Source: Nyssa sinensis
Taxonomy: Eukaryota; Streptophyta; Magnoliopsida; Cornales; Nyssaceae
NCBI GenBank assembly: GCA_008638375.1
Contig: CM018048.1
Coordinates: 7,621,589 to 7,685,588, forward strand
Length of the DNA: 64,000 nucleotides
Direction: 5' to 3'
Below, piece after piece: positions 9,890-22,060 of the stretch. The notes under the pieces were generated by a model, which had not been told where the DNA came from, searched no databases, and saw only the letters and a program-made list of their open reading frames with translations. Position numbers and translations under genes: made by a program. Position 1 is the stretch's first letter, and every line of letters starts with the position of its first letter.

Positions 9890-12788
9890 ATTCTCCATTT
9901 TTTTCCTGAGTAAGCTTCACATTATAATCTCATTCAATCGTCTTTTGTTACTGAGAACAGGCAGGAAAAAGAAAGAACTCAATGCATTGATTATTAGTTT
10001 TTTTTTTAATTGAATGAGACCCAAGAAACCAAAATCCTTTGCTCAACTAAGCCTACTGCAGCTATTCACTGAATCACTTTACATAAAGTAAATTTTTGGT
10101 TAATTCAAAACCACAACCATGAATACTGGATTGTAAGCAAAGACAAAAAAAATTAAAAATCCTTTTTTTTTTGTATTTCGAAATTGCAGACTTGATCTGG
10201 ATTGTTGTTGCATCTATTGTCATTCCTGGTGTGTCAAAGTTCCTTAATTATTTTTTGGTTGAACTTTGTTAATATTACAGTGCTGCTACATATATAATTC
10301 TGGCCTCTGGTTATAATACTATGTTGAATTGATTTGTGCTAAATTTGCAATCAAAATGTGTATTATGAGCCTTTTTTTTCCCGGGCTGAAGGTGTATTAT
10401 GGGGCTGCTTTCAAGTGTATCCCTTTCTGTAGTTACCTGCAATTATACCCACTATTCTAAACAAGCATAGGGCAAAACTGCATGTTCTACGAGAACCATT
10501 TCTGAAATCATTAATCCCCAAAACAGCTAATTCGGAGAGATGATGAAGAAACAACTACACTGACTGAAAGAGACCTAACATATGAAGAAAATATCCAAAC
10601 ATTTAATCAAATGTCAAAACAAAACAAGATATAGGGGGAAAAAAAAACTATTGTCAAAATGGAGCAACCTTACCCCACCAGAGCCCAACCTCAATTCAAG
10701 TTATATCATTGTCGTGCAAAATAAACAGTAAATCAAAAACATATCCCCAAGAAAAATTAACCTCACAGCCCTGAGGATTCATAAAATAATAATGAAAATG
10801 CCCAAAAGATAATAGGATAATTCAAGAAACTTTACCTATCAAAAAAAAAAAAAAAAATTCAAGAAACTTTATTGTCCAAAGCAGAAAGTAGAAAGCCATG
10901 CATCACCAATTTAAAATATCACACATGGACATGAATTTCGGAAAAAAAAAAACAGAGTTAATAAATCTAGCAAAGACCCATATATTGAATTAACCAAATC
11001 TGAGAAGGTAGTTTTTAATACATCAATCAGCACACAATATACAACAGAATACAAGCACAAAGGCAGCTGAGGTAACAGTAGCAACAGAAATAGACATATA
11101 ACAGAAAGATGAAGCAGTAGATTTGCGAAGAGTGCCCTACAAACAAGCATAAACAGAATTGATCAGAGATGAGATAACAATCAAACCGTTTTCAGATCGT
11201 CCTTGTTATTACAACCTCCATCCACTTCATCTTCAAGCTCAAATCCCGGATTGCATCTCCTTATCATCTTGTGATGGCAATGGGTTTCTACTTTCCGATA
11301 TTCTATTATTTATTTTGTCTGTTATGAGTTATTCTACTTCAATATTTTTCTCTCTGTCTTCCTGTACTTTAATATTTTTCTCTCTCTGTCTTCCTGGCAT
11401 GAGTTATGCGCATGGAACATTTTCATTTCTTTATAATAAACAGGATATAGTATAATTTATTGATAAATTACTGTGGAATTTTTTTTAAGAAGTATACTGA
11501 TATTTTTTTTTAAAATTTTTAAAAGTACGTTGATTTTTCTTATATTTTCTTTCAGTCAAATTATTTTTTCTTTAGTAAAATTCTCCCTTTAAGTTTTTTT
11601 TTTACATTTTTTTTAATTTCGACCAATCATTTTTAACTTTTTTCAATTTCTTTTATTTTAAATAAAAATAAATTTATAATAAATAACTTATTTTAATTTT
11701 ATAAAAAATAAATTTAAGGTTTTAATAAATATCTATTTGAAAGTAAAAACCCCTCAAAAAATTTGATAAAAAAAACATGAAATGAATAATTTCATCATTT
11801 TAAAAGAAAAAATTGACTAAAGAGATATTTATAGTTTATCAAGTAAAATATGAGAAGTCAGTATAATTTTAAAATTCTAAAAAAAAAAATTAGTATAATT
11901 ATCAAAAACCTCATGCAAGATTAATGTAATTTATCCCTGTTCTTTTTTATTTTTTTAAGAACACAATCCAACTTTATAATTTAAGAAAATAGCTTGCTCC
12001 TGACAATATATATGCATGTTTTATTTCTAGTTGTAAGAAATTTTTTTTTTAATAAAAATGAAAGTTAATTAATATTTTTGTTACTTAATAATATACATGT
12101 CTTATAAAACTATATATTAACAATATAGCTTAATTACTTGACGTATTTTTCATTATATTATATAGTATTACAAGAAAGTGATTAGAAAATAGAGGTGATT
12201 AACATTGCACCAAAGGATACACATTACAAAATGAGGTGTTAATCACCACAACGCATATAAAATGGTCCGTGAGAACACTTTTAAAAATCACAAATTTTCA
12301 CTTAGACATTTCGATTATTGTGTGATAGGCAATTGGGTTTGGGAGATGATGAAGACATAATTGTGCGACAAAAGAGTCAATGGACAATGAAAATATCCAT
12401 AATTTAATCAAATGTGAAAACATAACAAGGTGCAGCTAATATTTTTGGTAATATCAAAACAAAACAATCAAGGCTAATTGGGCTGGACCCGATTTGTTAA
12501 GGATAATTGGGTATAAACTTGGATATGCTAACAAGCCTAACTTGAAAGAAAATGTGCGTAATCACGTCGCCAAGTCTGCCTTAAATTTAGAGAGACTGAG
12601 GAATCATTAGGAGTATATTATTATTATTATTATTATTACAAGTAAGTGGCATTTGGGCTAAGAGTTAAATATGAAACACTGGGGATATTATAAATTCTAT
12701 TTCCAACTCATCCTAACTAATATTTCCAACTCATCCTAACTAAGGGTTCACTAGGGATACATTATTTTCTTATTAAAGAATTAAATAT
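9890..12788. other. Intergenic region with unrecognised short frames
   Basis: No gene assigned. On the minus strand 11300-11150 has a short acidic frame (CNPGFELEDEVDGGCNNKDD) that could be the end of a host exon, but no family is recognised. A 30-bp direct repeat of ATATTTTTCTCTCTGTCTTCCTG lies at about 11340-11395. Sequence at 10538-10630 resembles 12340-12430 (both contain GATGATGAAGA and ATTTAATCAAATGT), a dispersed repeat. 11440-11935 is a copy of an AT-rich family also seen near 43.95 and 49.85 kb. A (TAT)n tract lies at 12617-12638. Confidence 0.4.
11440..11935 (-). repeat. AT-rich dispersed repeat, copy 1
   Basis: Read on the minus strand it starts near GATAAATTACATTAATCTTG and includes ATTATACTGACTTCTCATAT, then TTGATAAACTATAAATATCTC. 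The same order of motifs occurs on the plus strand at 43930-44225 and 49840-50265. It is probably a degenerate non-autonomous transposon; ends and class are not defined. Confidence 0.5.
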
Positions 12789-13248
12789 TGATATATCATA
12801 ATTTGATTATCGTATTCGAGGCATGACACACATTTATAATGAACTCTTCAGGATATAGATCATTAGAGAGTTATGTCATCCAAATCAACCAAGCATAGAG
12901 GGTTTAGAGGCAACAGATTCCGAACTTATCATCGCCTTTCATAGACTATCGATCTCAGAATAAGGAAACAAATTTATATATAAAAACTACTATCTACGAA
13001 AATACTCAAATTTCTATTTTTATGGCTTTTAATCCTACTCAACTTGGGAGATCTACAACCTATATAATGCCATAAAGTACGCTTTCAATTTATGTTTAAT
13101 TTGTCTTTTAAATTATTGTTTTCGATTTATTTACTAACTTTATCATCGGAGTAGCTATTACCGGAGCATTTCTGATGGCCCTCTGACCTCAAGTTCTTGA
13201 CAAAAAGTTCGGGAGAGGAAACCTTCAAATAAAAAATAAGTAATATCA
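12789..13248 (+). repeat. 5' LTR of Tat element 1
   Basis: 460 bp, beginning TGATATATCATAATTTGA and ending GTAATATCA just before TTTGGCACCATCTG. The left part matches 19441-19566; the right part (CATCGGAGTAGCTATTACCG.. GATGGCCCTCTGA) matches the end of the element 2 LTRs, showing the two elements are relatives. Confidence 0.85.
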
Positions 13249-13329
13249 GTTTGGCACCATCTGTAGGAAACAACGGTCATTCTCAATACTTTATATCGGA
13301 AACTAAGCTCATTTTCTCAAAGAAACAGT

Positions 13330-15170
13330 GGCTCCCAACCTTCGTCCTAGAAAAAACTCTCAAAACCCTCAAAATCAGTCTCTTGTTGGAAGAGGAAGGG
13401 GACAAACACCTGTTCGTTTGCAACAGCAACTTGATCGGATTCAATGACAGTCCGATCAAATACAGGAACAACTCATAGCCTTGTCACAAGCTCGGGCTTT
13501 ATTGGCTTAGAACCAACGAAATAATCCTTCTCCTCCTACTAATGTTATTCATAGAGGACCTCAACCTCCCGTCACCACCACGGACGGAGGATCCCACAAT
13601 GAGGAGTTGCCTAATGTGTAGTCGATGCACTCCCATGGTACTGCCCATGTGGGGACTGATCCCCAATCGTCAACAACTATAGGGAAAGGAATACCGACAT
13701 TCCATCCTTCCATCCATTACCAAAGCAGGACAAGAATACCAATCACAACGGTCTCTAAAGCCAATCCAACGCAATAGGGACTTCAGCTTCTCGAGGTCTC
13801 AGGTCTACCAGTTTTAAGAGAGCACCACCCTTCTACCGTTGCTAGACAAGTTCCTCCTGTGAATCCAGGACCCAGAAGCACAGGACAAGATTAACAAAGG
13901 ATACCGATCGTACAACAAATCCTACCCAAATCCCCTTAGATGGTAAAGGAGATAGTGGACTCTCAAGATCAGATGATTTCAACCAAGGGGTTTCACGTCC
14001 TTCCAAAACAAAATGAGCTGGGTAAACTACTCGATAGGTTCTCCACATCGTTCACCTCTGCCATAATGATAAATAAGCGACCTAAAAAATTTGTTGTCCC
14101 AAAATTCACTCTCTATGACGAGTCTAATGATCTTGGGGACCACCTATCTCATTATCAGCACACAATGGCTCTGCACGGGACCACATATGCCTTCATATGT
14201 TAAACTTTTGTCACCAGCCTAAAGGGTACCGCCCTTAAATGGTTTCATAATCTTTCCCAAAAATTGGTCAGCAACTTTTATAAACTCAATAGGCTATTTC
14301 TTAACCGCTTCTTAACAAACAGAAAGTTGATAAAAGGGTTAGAGTTCTTATTGATTATGAAGCAAGCAAAGGGAGAATTGCTTCGAGAGTACATAACTCG
14401 ATTCAATACCGAACTCATAGAGATAACCGATTGTAGTTTGAGTTTTCTAGTGGCCGCCCTCACTTTAGGCATTGGTTTTGGACGCATACAAGATTCCTTA
14501 ACCAATAATCCCTCTATCGATATGACAACGCTCATAGAGAGAGCACAGAAGTATATTAATCTCGAAGACACGAAAGCCTCCTTCTGAAAAGCTAAAGAAC
14601 AGGCTCATAAGGACGAGCAGGTCCAGAAGAGGGATAACAATGCCAATAAAAGGAGGACTAGGAGTTCGGACAAGAGAACAACACCAAAAGTTCAAAACAA
14701 CTTAGGCTCTAGAAGGTATGAGACTTATACATCATGGAATGCTTCTTTTACCCATATACTCCAACAAGTCCAGACTCGTGAAAACCTGAAGTGAACGGAA
14801 CCATTAAAAAATCACCCCAACTTAAGGAATTGAAACAAGTATTGAGACTTTCATAAAGAGCAGGGGCACACGATTGAAGAGTGTAGAGCTCTGAAGCAAG
14901 AGATAGAGCATCTCATTAGGAAAGGACGACTGAGAGAGTTTGTCCGCTAGGATAGGAGACGGAACCCCGTGACAAAAGACCCCCTCAAAAGAGGCCAGAG
15001 CAAAGGCCTGAACAAAGGAAAGTTCGGAATGATCAGTAGCAGCAAAATAATCAAGTCATTTTTGTGCTCCATGCAGACAATGTGATGACAAGAATGTCTA
15101 ATAAGGCTAGGAATAGATATGCTAGGGAAGCAATGGCAAAGCCCCACGTCATCTAGATCTCGGCCATTGA
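13330..15170 (+). pseudogene. gag of Tat element 1
   Basis: From 13330 (GTG where the start codon is expected) the frame reads APNLRPRKNSQNPQNQ, aligned with the gag start of element 2. The core capsid region near 14090-14200 reads KKFVVPKFTLYDESNDLGDH, then LSHYQHTMALHG, the retrotransposon gag pattern. A zinc-knuckle-like tail near 14850-14910 reads DFHKEQGHTIEECRALKQEI. Many in-frame stops (for example at about 14202 and 14586) and frame changes make it non-functional. gag normally forms the particle that packages the element's RNA. Confidence 0.85.
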
Positions 15171-15177
15171 AAAAAAG

Positions 15178-17374
15178 ATGAATTCAGAACCTCAAATCCA
15201 GTTATCTGAATTGGACCTTATGGGGATACACTGTCCCTACAACAATGCTCTCGTCATCTTACATAAAATTGCTAATTTTGAGATTAGGAGGGTTCTTGTA
15301 AACACCGGGAGCTCTACCAATGTGTTATTTTACGAACCCTTCAAACAAATGAAGCTCGACTCTAGGGACATCAGAGCTACCGTTGCTGTAATGGTAGGAT
15401 TCAATGGGAATCTTAGTTTCTCACTGGGCAGAATTGATCTACCGACCATGGTAGGAGAAGGAGATGACTAGAAGACCCTGATCACTGATTACATGGTCCT
15501 GGACACTAAATCTGCCTATAATGTCATTATTGGGAGATCTTGGATCCACTAGATGAGGATAGTTACGTCAATCCTCTATCAGTGTCTGAAATATGTTCAC
15601 AAAACCAAAGTTCTCACTATTAAGGGTTGCCATCCCACTGCCCGAGAATGCCATGCCCTTGCGCTCAAAGAAAGACCTTCAAAATAGCAATTACAGTACC
15701 CTAAAACGGGGGAAGACTCTCCATCTCTAGAGATTCATGAGGCCGAAGAATGTCCTTCCGAGATTGACCAGCCATTAAGTCTAAAAAGAAGGGACAGCGT
15801 GGTCAAACTAATGGAAGAGCCCATCAAAGTGCTCGTCAGCACTGAAGAAAAGGGAAAGTACTTACATATTGGCTTAACTTTGTCTCCTTCTGAGCAAGAG
15901 GAGATTGTTAAATTTTTAAAGTGAATAGATATGAAGGGAACAAATCCTGATTTCATTTTTCATAAGCTGATAATAGATCCGGACCATCCTCTAATAAGAT
16001 AGAAGAGGAGGACATTTGCCCTAGAACGTCACAAGATCATCAACAAAGAAGTCCGGAGGTTGTTTGATGCTGGAATGATAAGGGAGGTGTTCTACCCTGA
16101 ATGGCTTGCCAATACAGTACTTGCAAAGAAGAAGAATGGCAAATGGAGAGTCTGTGTCTACTATACCGACCTTAATAAAGCTTGTCCTAAAGACAACTTT
16201 CCTCTTTCTAGAATTGATCAACTTGTTTATGCTATGGTAGGTCATGAACTCATGAGCTTCATGGATGCTTACTCTGGCTACAATCAAATCCAAATGTATC
16301 CTCTAGACCAGAAAAAAACAGCCTTCATATCAGAACGAGGTTTTTATTATTATAGCGTGATGTCGTTCGTTTTAAAGAATGTTGGAGCCATGTATCAGAG
16401 GTTTGTGAACAGAATGTTTGGCCTCCAAATTGGAGATACAATAGAAGTCTACATCGACGATATGCTTGTCAAAAGTGTTCAAAAGGATGACGCACTTAGC
16501 ACTTATCACAAACATTCGACATCTTGAAAAAGTATAGAATGAAACTCAACCCATCGAAATGTATCTTTAGGATCACGGAGGGAAAATTCCTAGGTTTCCT
16601 AGAGAGGAATTAAAGTAGATTCTACCTAGATCAAGGCTCTGATAGACCTAGAATTCTCCAAAACTAAGACAGATATTCAAGGGCTAAATATTAGGATAGC
16701 AATACTGAATAAGTTTATCTCAAAATCAACGGATCGGTGCCTCCCGTTCTTTAAAGCTTTGAGGGGGAGTAAAGCCCTAGAGTGGATTTCTGAATGTGAA
16801 GAAGCCTTCCAATAACTCAAGCAATACTTAACCTCCCCATACCTTCTTTCAAAACCACTATCAGGGGAAAAACTACTCATGCATTTAGTCGTATTAGAAA
16901 ACGTGGTTAGCTTTGCATTAATTAAGGAAAACAAAGGAATTCAAAGGCCTACCTTTATGTCAGCAAAGCACTTTTGGACACTGAGACAAGGTACTCTGAG
17001 ATTGAAAAAATAGCTTTAGCCTTAATAATATCTGTTTGGAAGCTCAGACCATACTTTCAAGCTCATCCTATCGTGATCCTCATATCCTATCCTCTAAAAT
17101 CAGTCCTGCACAAACATGAAGTTTCGGGATGACTAGTTAAATGGTTAGTGAAACTAAGAGAATTTGACATATCTTATGTTTCATGAATTGCCATCAAAGT
17201 TCAAGCATTTGTAGACTTCATAGCTGAATTCATTGGAATGCAACATTCAAAAGCTCAAACCACTCTAGATACTTCAATGTAACTACTTTACACTGATGGT
17301 TCATCTACAGATAAGGGCTCTGGAGTAGGCATAACACTTCAGTCCCCTGATGGGATCATAATCGAAAAAGCTTA
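15178..17374 (+). pseudogene. Protease-RT-RNase H of Tat element 1
   Basis: Protease: 15265-15330 reads FEIRRVLVNTGSSTNVLF; the expected catalytic Asp in DTGSS is Asn. RT: 16060-16526 carries the fingers/palm motifs IREVFYPEWLANTVLAKKKN, WRVCVYYTDLNKACPKDNFP, FMDAYSGYNQIQMYP and an intact YIDDMLVKS catalytic box. A Ty3-type RNase H region follows in broken frames (ALLDTETRYSEIEKIALALI near 16970-17030). The start of a second RNase H domain, LLYTDGSSTDKGSGVGITLQ, lies at 17284-17343. The sequence then jumps to the antisense gene, so the second RNase H is truncated and integrase is missing. Confidence 0.87.
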
Positions 17375-18976
17375 ATCCAGACTCTAGAATGGAGTAAGAG
17401 TTGGCAACCTCCTTCAACTTCTCTTCACCAGCAGCCACTATAGACTGTGTAGTCCCGAGCTAGAGCCTGGTCTCATCGAGCTCTGCTTGTAGGGTGTCAA
17501 CCTGCTCGGTGTCCTCAAGATAGTCTATGATGGCTGACAAGCCATGAACAGCCTGAAAAACCAAAAGGGTCACATCAGTGTTGAAGGTATGCAGAAAATA
17601 AAAAGAGAATGCACAAATAGGAAGAAAATAACTTACCCTTATGTGGACAATCATCAGATCTCTGGCAATCCTCTAAGGCTTCAGCCCAAAAAATTTGTTG
17701 GGGTATGTTGCCCAAGAATCATTGTAGGCCTTCCTCATAACGCTTGGGCCAGAGTCATCAGGCACTGGTGGGGTTGCACTTGCTTTCCGCTTTCCCCTCT
17801 TCTGCTTCGGTACAGGAGGAGCTGGAAGGGGGAGGGTCTTCTAAGCTGGTGAGCGACCCAGCTCTTCAAAAATCGTCCACTTAGGGGAATCAGAAATGAG
17901 TATCCTCCTCTTCTCGAAAGAAGGGGGCTCGGTAGGGGATGAAGTTTCCCTAAATTTATTTTTCTTCCCCAATACCTATCTTGAGAGAAGTGTCTTTCTG
18001 AGCCCTTGGCTCTTATCTTTCACCAGCCTTGCGTCCATTAGGTTCTTCAAGGCCAGTATGGCCTCGAAAGAACGATTGTTGGTCTAGAGAAGCTATCTGT
18101 ACTTCTTTTGCAGATCGACAGTGAAGATCAATCTCTTCTAAGCTTTCTTGTCTGCATAAATATATAGAGCAAAGATCAATTGAGCTCAAATATAGAAAAG
18201 TGAGAGAAAAAACACAATTTATGGAAAATAAAAAGGGGCTCACCCTTAATGTCAATCCTTCATGGAAAGGTTGAAGCTTGGTTCTCAAAGTCCTCGAACT
18301 CCTAGCCTCCTTTTACGAAGAAGTACTACTTCTTCTAGGTCTTATTGGAAGTGGGCACTAAGGAGAGAGGTCTGAACCCTTTGTCGAAAGACATGTAAAA
18401 CATGCCTTCTGACCTCAAGTATTTCACATCCATATTACTCCTAATCAAGGGGATGTCTACCTCAACATTGATTAGATGGCCTAAAACTATAAAGCCAAGT
18501 AACCGCCTTTAGCTATTTATATTCAGTTTAGCTTGGAAAATCTTAAACCAACTAAAAAAATTCTCTAATGATATGATGGAAGGGGAACCGAACTCTTATC
18601 TCAAATCACTCAAGGTAAGCACAGATCTCACCTTGCTAGACATCTGAAGGACGATCTATAGGCTCGAGAATCTTACAAGACACGTTTGTAGGGAAATCAA
18701 AAGCAGCCCTTAAAGCATTTATCATCCTTTGAGTGATGGCACTTTCACCCTCCTCCCTTTTATGAAATTTTCTAGAGGTTTCCCCGCCTCTATTCTTAGG
18801 CTCTATAAAGGCCTCTACTATTTTGACTTTAGAACTCGGGACTAGACTTTCAATAGACTTGTTTTCTATGTTTTTTGAAGGGTTATTAACTACTAAATTT
18901 ACTTCTACTTGGCATCTACTCCTTGCAGATCTACGATTTTGGGACCAATGCTTGATTAGGTATCAAAGGCAGACAT
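17375..18976 (-). pseudogene. Antisense gene of Tat element 1 (degenerate)
   Basis: On the minus strand from ATG 18976, degenerate frames match the antisense gene of element 2. Examples are CKILEPIDRPSDVQQGEICA near 18690-18630 (element 2: RVPDPLDRPRDVRAGEICVY), an FEDFENQASTFP segment near 18290, and a coiled-coil start VDTLQAELDETRL near 17500. Stops are frequent. Its retention after deletion of integrase shows the deletion breakpoint fell between the sense pol and the antisense unit. Confidence 0.7.
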
Positions 18977-19222
18977 GGTTTGAACAGAAAATGAAGAAGA
19001 GTAGAAGAAAAAGAGGAAAAGATGAAGAGAATTCAGGAAATATTCTTGAAACCGAACCTAACCATAGCTTTGATTGGAGTTGATTTTCCTGGCACGCTGG
19101 AGTTTGCCTCACTCAAAGATCTCTCTTGCAATTTAAAGACTCTCAAAATGCCAAAGTGTTGAAAAAAGGGGAGTAGTAATATGTTACCCCCCTTTTTATA
19201 TCAATCCAATGGGCGTCCACGT

Positions 19223-19238
19223 GGGGGGGGGGGGGGGG
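19223..19238 (+). repeat. Poly-G tract (16 G)
   Basis: A run of 16 G inside the region upstream of the antisense gene of element 1. Confidence 0.9.
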
Positions 19239-19424
19239 CATCGCCTCTGAACTACCGTGGCAATTGAAGCAATGATGGCCTTGTAAATCCAATTGGTGGC
19301 TAACGCAATAAATGTCACATCAACGGCTGTCTCCTCAGAATACAGAATGACACATTTATGACGGACACAGGTATGACATCTTAAAAACCCTAACCTAAGT
19401 TCTGAGTATGCTACAGAACTAAAG

Positions 19425-19440
19425 TTTGGGGGGGAGTAGT
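19425..19440 (+). other. Polypurine tract of Tat element 1
   Basis: GTTTGGGGGGGAGTAGT ends directly against the 3' LTR start at 19441. Element 2 has the equivalent CTCGGGGGGGAAGTAGC. It would prime plus-strand DNA synthesis. Confidence 0.75.
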
Positions 19441-19570
19441 TGATATACCATAATTTGACTACTGTATTTAGGGTATGACACATGTCTATAATGAGCACTT
19501 CAGGGTATAAATCATTAGAGGGTTATTTCATCCAAGTCAACCATGCATGGAGGGTTCAAAGGTAAACCTA
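19441..19570 (+). repeat. Truncated 3' LTR of Tat element 1
   Basis: Matches 12789-12915 of the 5' LTR, with shared segments TGATATA.CATAATTTGA and TTAGAG.GTTAT.TCATCCAA. Similarity stops at about 19566-19572, where unrelated pol sequence begins. The remaining about 330 bp of LTR are missing. Confidence 0.8.
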
Positions 19571-22060
19571 ACGAAGATCGTTGTGTGGCAAAAGAAAACA
19601 AGAATGTGGAGGAACCTAAAAAAGGCCATGAGTGCTTCCAAAATGGGCCTTAACCTCAACAACAACTTCTCAATGAAGTTAATCTCTCATATGACCTAGA
19701 AGTTTCACACCCAGTCTTTATTTGCAAAGAGATGCCCCAAGAGCAGAAGTAGAATATTCTTAAACTGTTGAAGGAATTCACGAATGTCTTCACATGGTCA
19801 TATGCATGGATGCTTGGCGTGGATCCCAAGGTCATCTTCCACAAACTTAACACAATCTAGACAATGAATTCAGTGAAGTAAGCTCTATGCATTTTTGGAC
19901 CAGAGCTAAAGTTGTAAATAAAAGTAGAACTAGAGAAGTTCCTTAAAGCAAACTTCTTCAAGTCCTTTCAACGTCCACTATGACTATCTAACATTGTCCC
20001 AATGACAAAAAAGAGCGAGTAGATATGGGTGTGTATCAACTTCAGGGGATCTCAACCAAGCATGTCCAGAAGACGATTTCTTATTGCCTAATATTGATAC
20101 AATCATTGATGCCACTGTAAGAAGCCATATGTTCTCTTTCATGGATAGATTTAGTGGCTATAATCAAATCCAAATAGACCCGCAAGATGTAGAGATGAAA
20201 GCCTTCCAAACACTAATAGGGAACTTCTTCTATATAGTCATGATTTCATATCAAAGGGACATGGCCTACATGTCCCATCATATGCTACATATAAACCTTG
20301 AGTTCGATGTAAACGACATGGTGGCGAAGTACACAAAAGAGGAACACCACATAGAAGACCTCGGGAAGATGTTTCAAAGTTGCAAAAATTCTAACTTGTA
20401 CTTCAATCCACTTAAATTTGCCTTTGGGGTGACTGTGGAGAAGTTCTTGGGCTACATTGTTTAGGGCCATGACATTGATGCCGATATGTCAAAAATACCT
20501 AAAATTCAAAATATGCCTCGACTAGCCACGCAGAAATGACTAAAAAGCTTTTTAGGTAAGGTTAGCTATACAAGAAGATCCATTCCAGCCTCTGTAGAAA
20601 TAATGCAAGCCTTCACCCCTTTGTTAAAGGAGAATATCCCATTCTCTTGGAAGGAGGAGCATTAACTGGCCTTTGATAGAATAAAAAGTGTTAACTTCCC
20701 TACAAGTAATAATCTCCCCATTGAAGGACAAGTCACTTATTTTGTATCTTAAAACCACCATAAAGTCAATTTGGGCTTTACTTACCCAAGAAATTGGAAG
20801 GCTGGAGTGTCCCATTTATTACATCAGTCGTATTGTCAGGGATCTTGAGGTGCGATACTTTCATGCGGAACATTTTTTCTTCGCATTGGTGTTTGTTGTG
20901 TATAAATTCAAGCATTATCTCCTGGTTCATCCTTTGATATTAATGATAATGTGCAACCCCATCAGATATTTATTACAACGCCCAATGCTTTCGGGGAAGG
21001 AAATAAAATGGTTATTGTCCTTATTTGAATTTAAAATTCATTGTGTCTCCCCAAAAGCTATAAAAGCTAGGTTTTAGCAGACTTGTTCGCCCAAATCCCA
21101 AATGGAGAGTCTAAGCCCCCAAATGAAGAGCTCACCGAAGATGACTACTTAGTGTGCCACGCAAAGAAGTACTAGGCACATGGACCTAGCTGTTCAATGG
21201 GTCTTCCACGGCAGAAGGAGAAAGGGCAAGATAGTCCTAACTTCAACAAAAAAAAAGAAGAAATTAGCCTATGTTACAAGATTGACTTTGTCTACACCAA
21301 TAATGAAGTTGAATATTAGGCCCTCATACTTGGGCTTATGGTAGCACATGATGTGGGTATCGCATCCCTTTGCATCAAAGGGGATTCTAACTTATTAGTG
21401 TGGCAAACCTTGGGAGAATTCGACATAAAAGAATCAAAGTTGGTTTTTTATCGCATCATTGTCCAACGATGGATGGACAAGTTCAAGATTGTAACCATTG
21501 AGCATGCACCAAAATCTTGCAACAAACATCTTGATGTGTTAGAAACATTAGCCTCAAAAGTTGACATCAAGAAAACGTGGACCAAAATAAAAATTTGTAA
21601 GAGAATCACCCCAAGCAGTGTGTTTAACGCACCCAAAGGAAGAAAATAACGGAGATGGTGACTAGCACGACCCAATCAAGGTTCAGCTTAAAAAATGGAA
21701 TGAAATCTCTATTTTCCATCATTAAAGATGCTAAGGCATACGTAAAGAAGTGCAAAGCCTACCAAGTCCATGGAAACAAGATCCATGCACCAGTAGTGGG
21801 ACTTCACCCCATAAATATTCTATGGCCATTTCACACATGGGGCCTAGATCTTACTGAACCCATCAACCTAAATTCCAAAATCCATGTTTGGATACTTGTG
21901 GCCACAGAGATGTTCACGAAATGGGTCGAGGAAATTCCCCTCAAAATAGCCACAAGCGTTGCCATCATTAGTTTCATCAAAGAAAACATAATATGCAGAT
22001 TTGGCATCCCAAAAACCATACTGTTAGATAATGGGCATTAATGCCCTTTAGTTAACGATG
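19571..22060 (+). mobile_element. Ty3/gypsy pol remnant (element 3): RT, RNase H, integrase core
   Basis: Heavily mutated but ordered. RT at about 19950-20470 has LPNIDTIIDATVRSHMFSFM, then DRFSGYNQIQIDPQD, and a shortened palm where YxDD is replaced by VNDMVAKYTKEEHH. An RNase H-like stretch lies at 20690-21070. A second RNase H region at 21280-21560 includes IKGDSNLLVWQTLGEF. An integrase core at 21655-22040 has WGLDLTEPI, ATEMFTKWVEEIP and FGIPKTILLDNGH. Many stops are present and no LTRs could be matched. It is more diverged from elements 1 and 2 than they are from each other, and it abuts the broken 3' LTR of element 1. Confidence 0.82.

Larger units (their letters stand above)
12789..19570 (+). 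mobile_element. Tat-type Ty3/gypsy retrotransposon, element 1 (degenerate, integrase deleted)
   Basis: A 5' LTR (12789-13248, TGATAT...ATCA) is followed by a primer-binding-site-like TTTGGCACCATCTG, then gag, protease, RT and RNase H in order on the plus strand. An antisense gene, a polypurine tract and the first about 130 bp of the 3' LTR (19441 onward) follow. The two LTR starts are clearly related (both TGATATA(T/C)CATAATTTGA). Every coding region has several stops. RNase H ends at about 17374 and the next base belongs to the antisense gene, so the rest of RNase H, integrase and the minisatellite region present in element 2 have been deleted. The 3' LTR is cut off where older Ty3/gypsy sequence begins. 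Confidence 0.88.
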
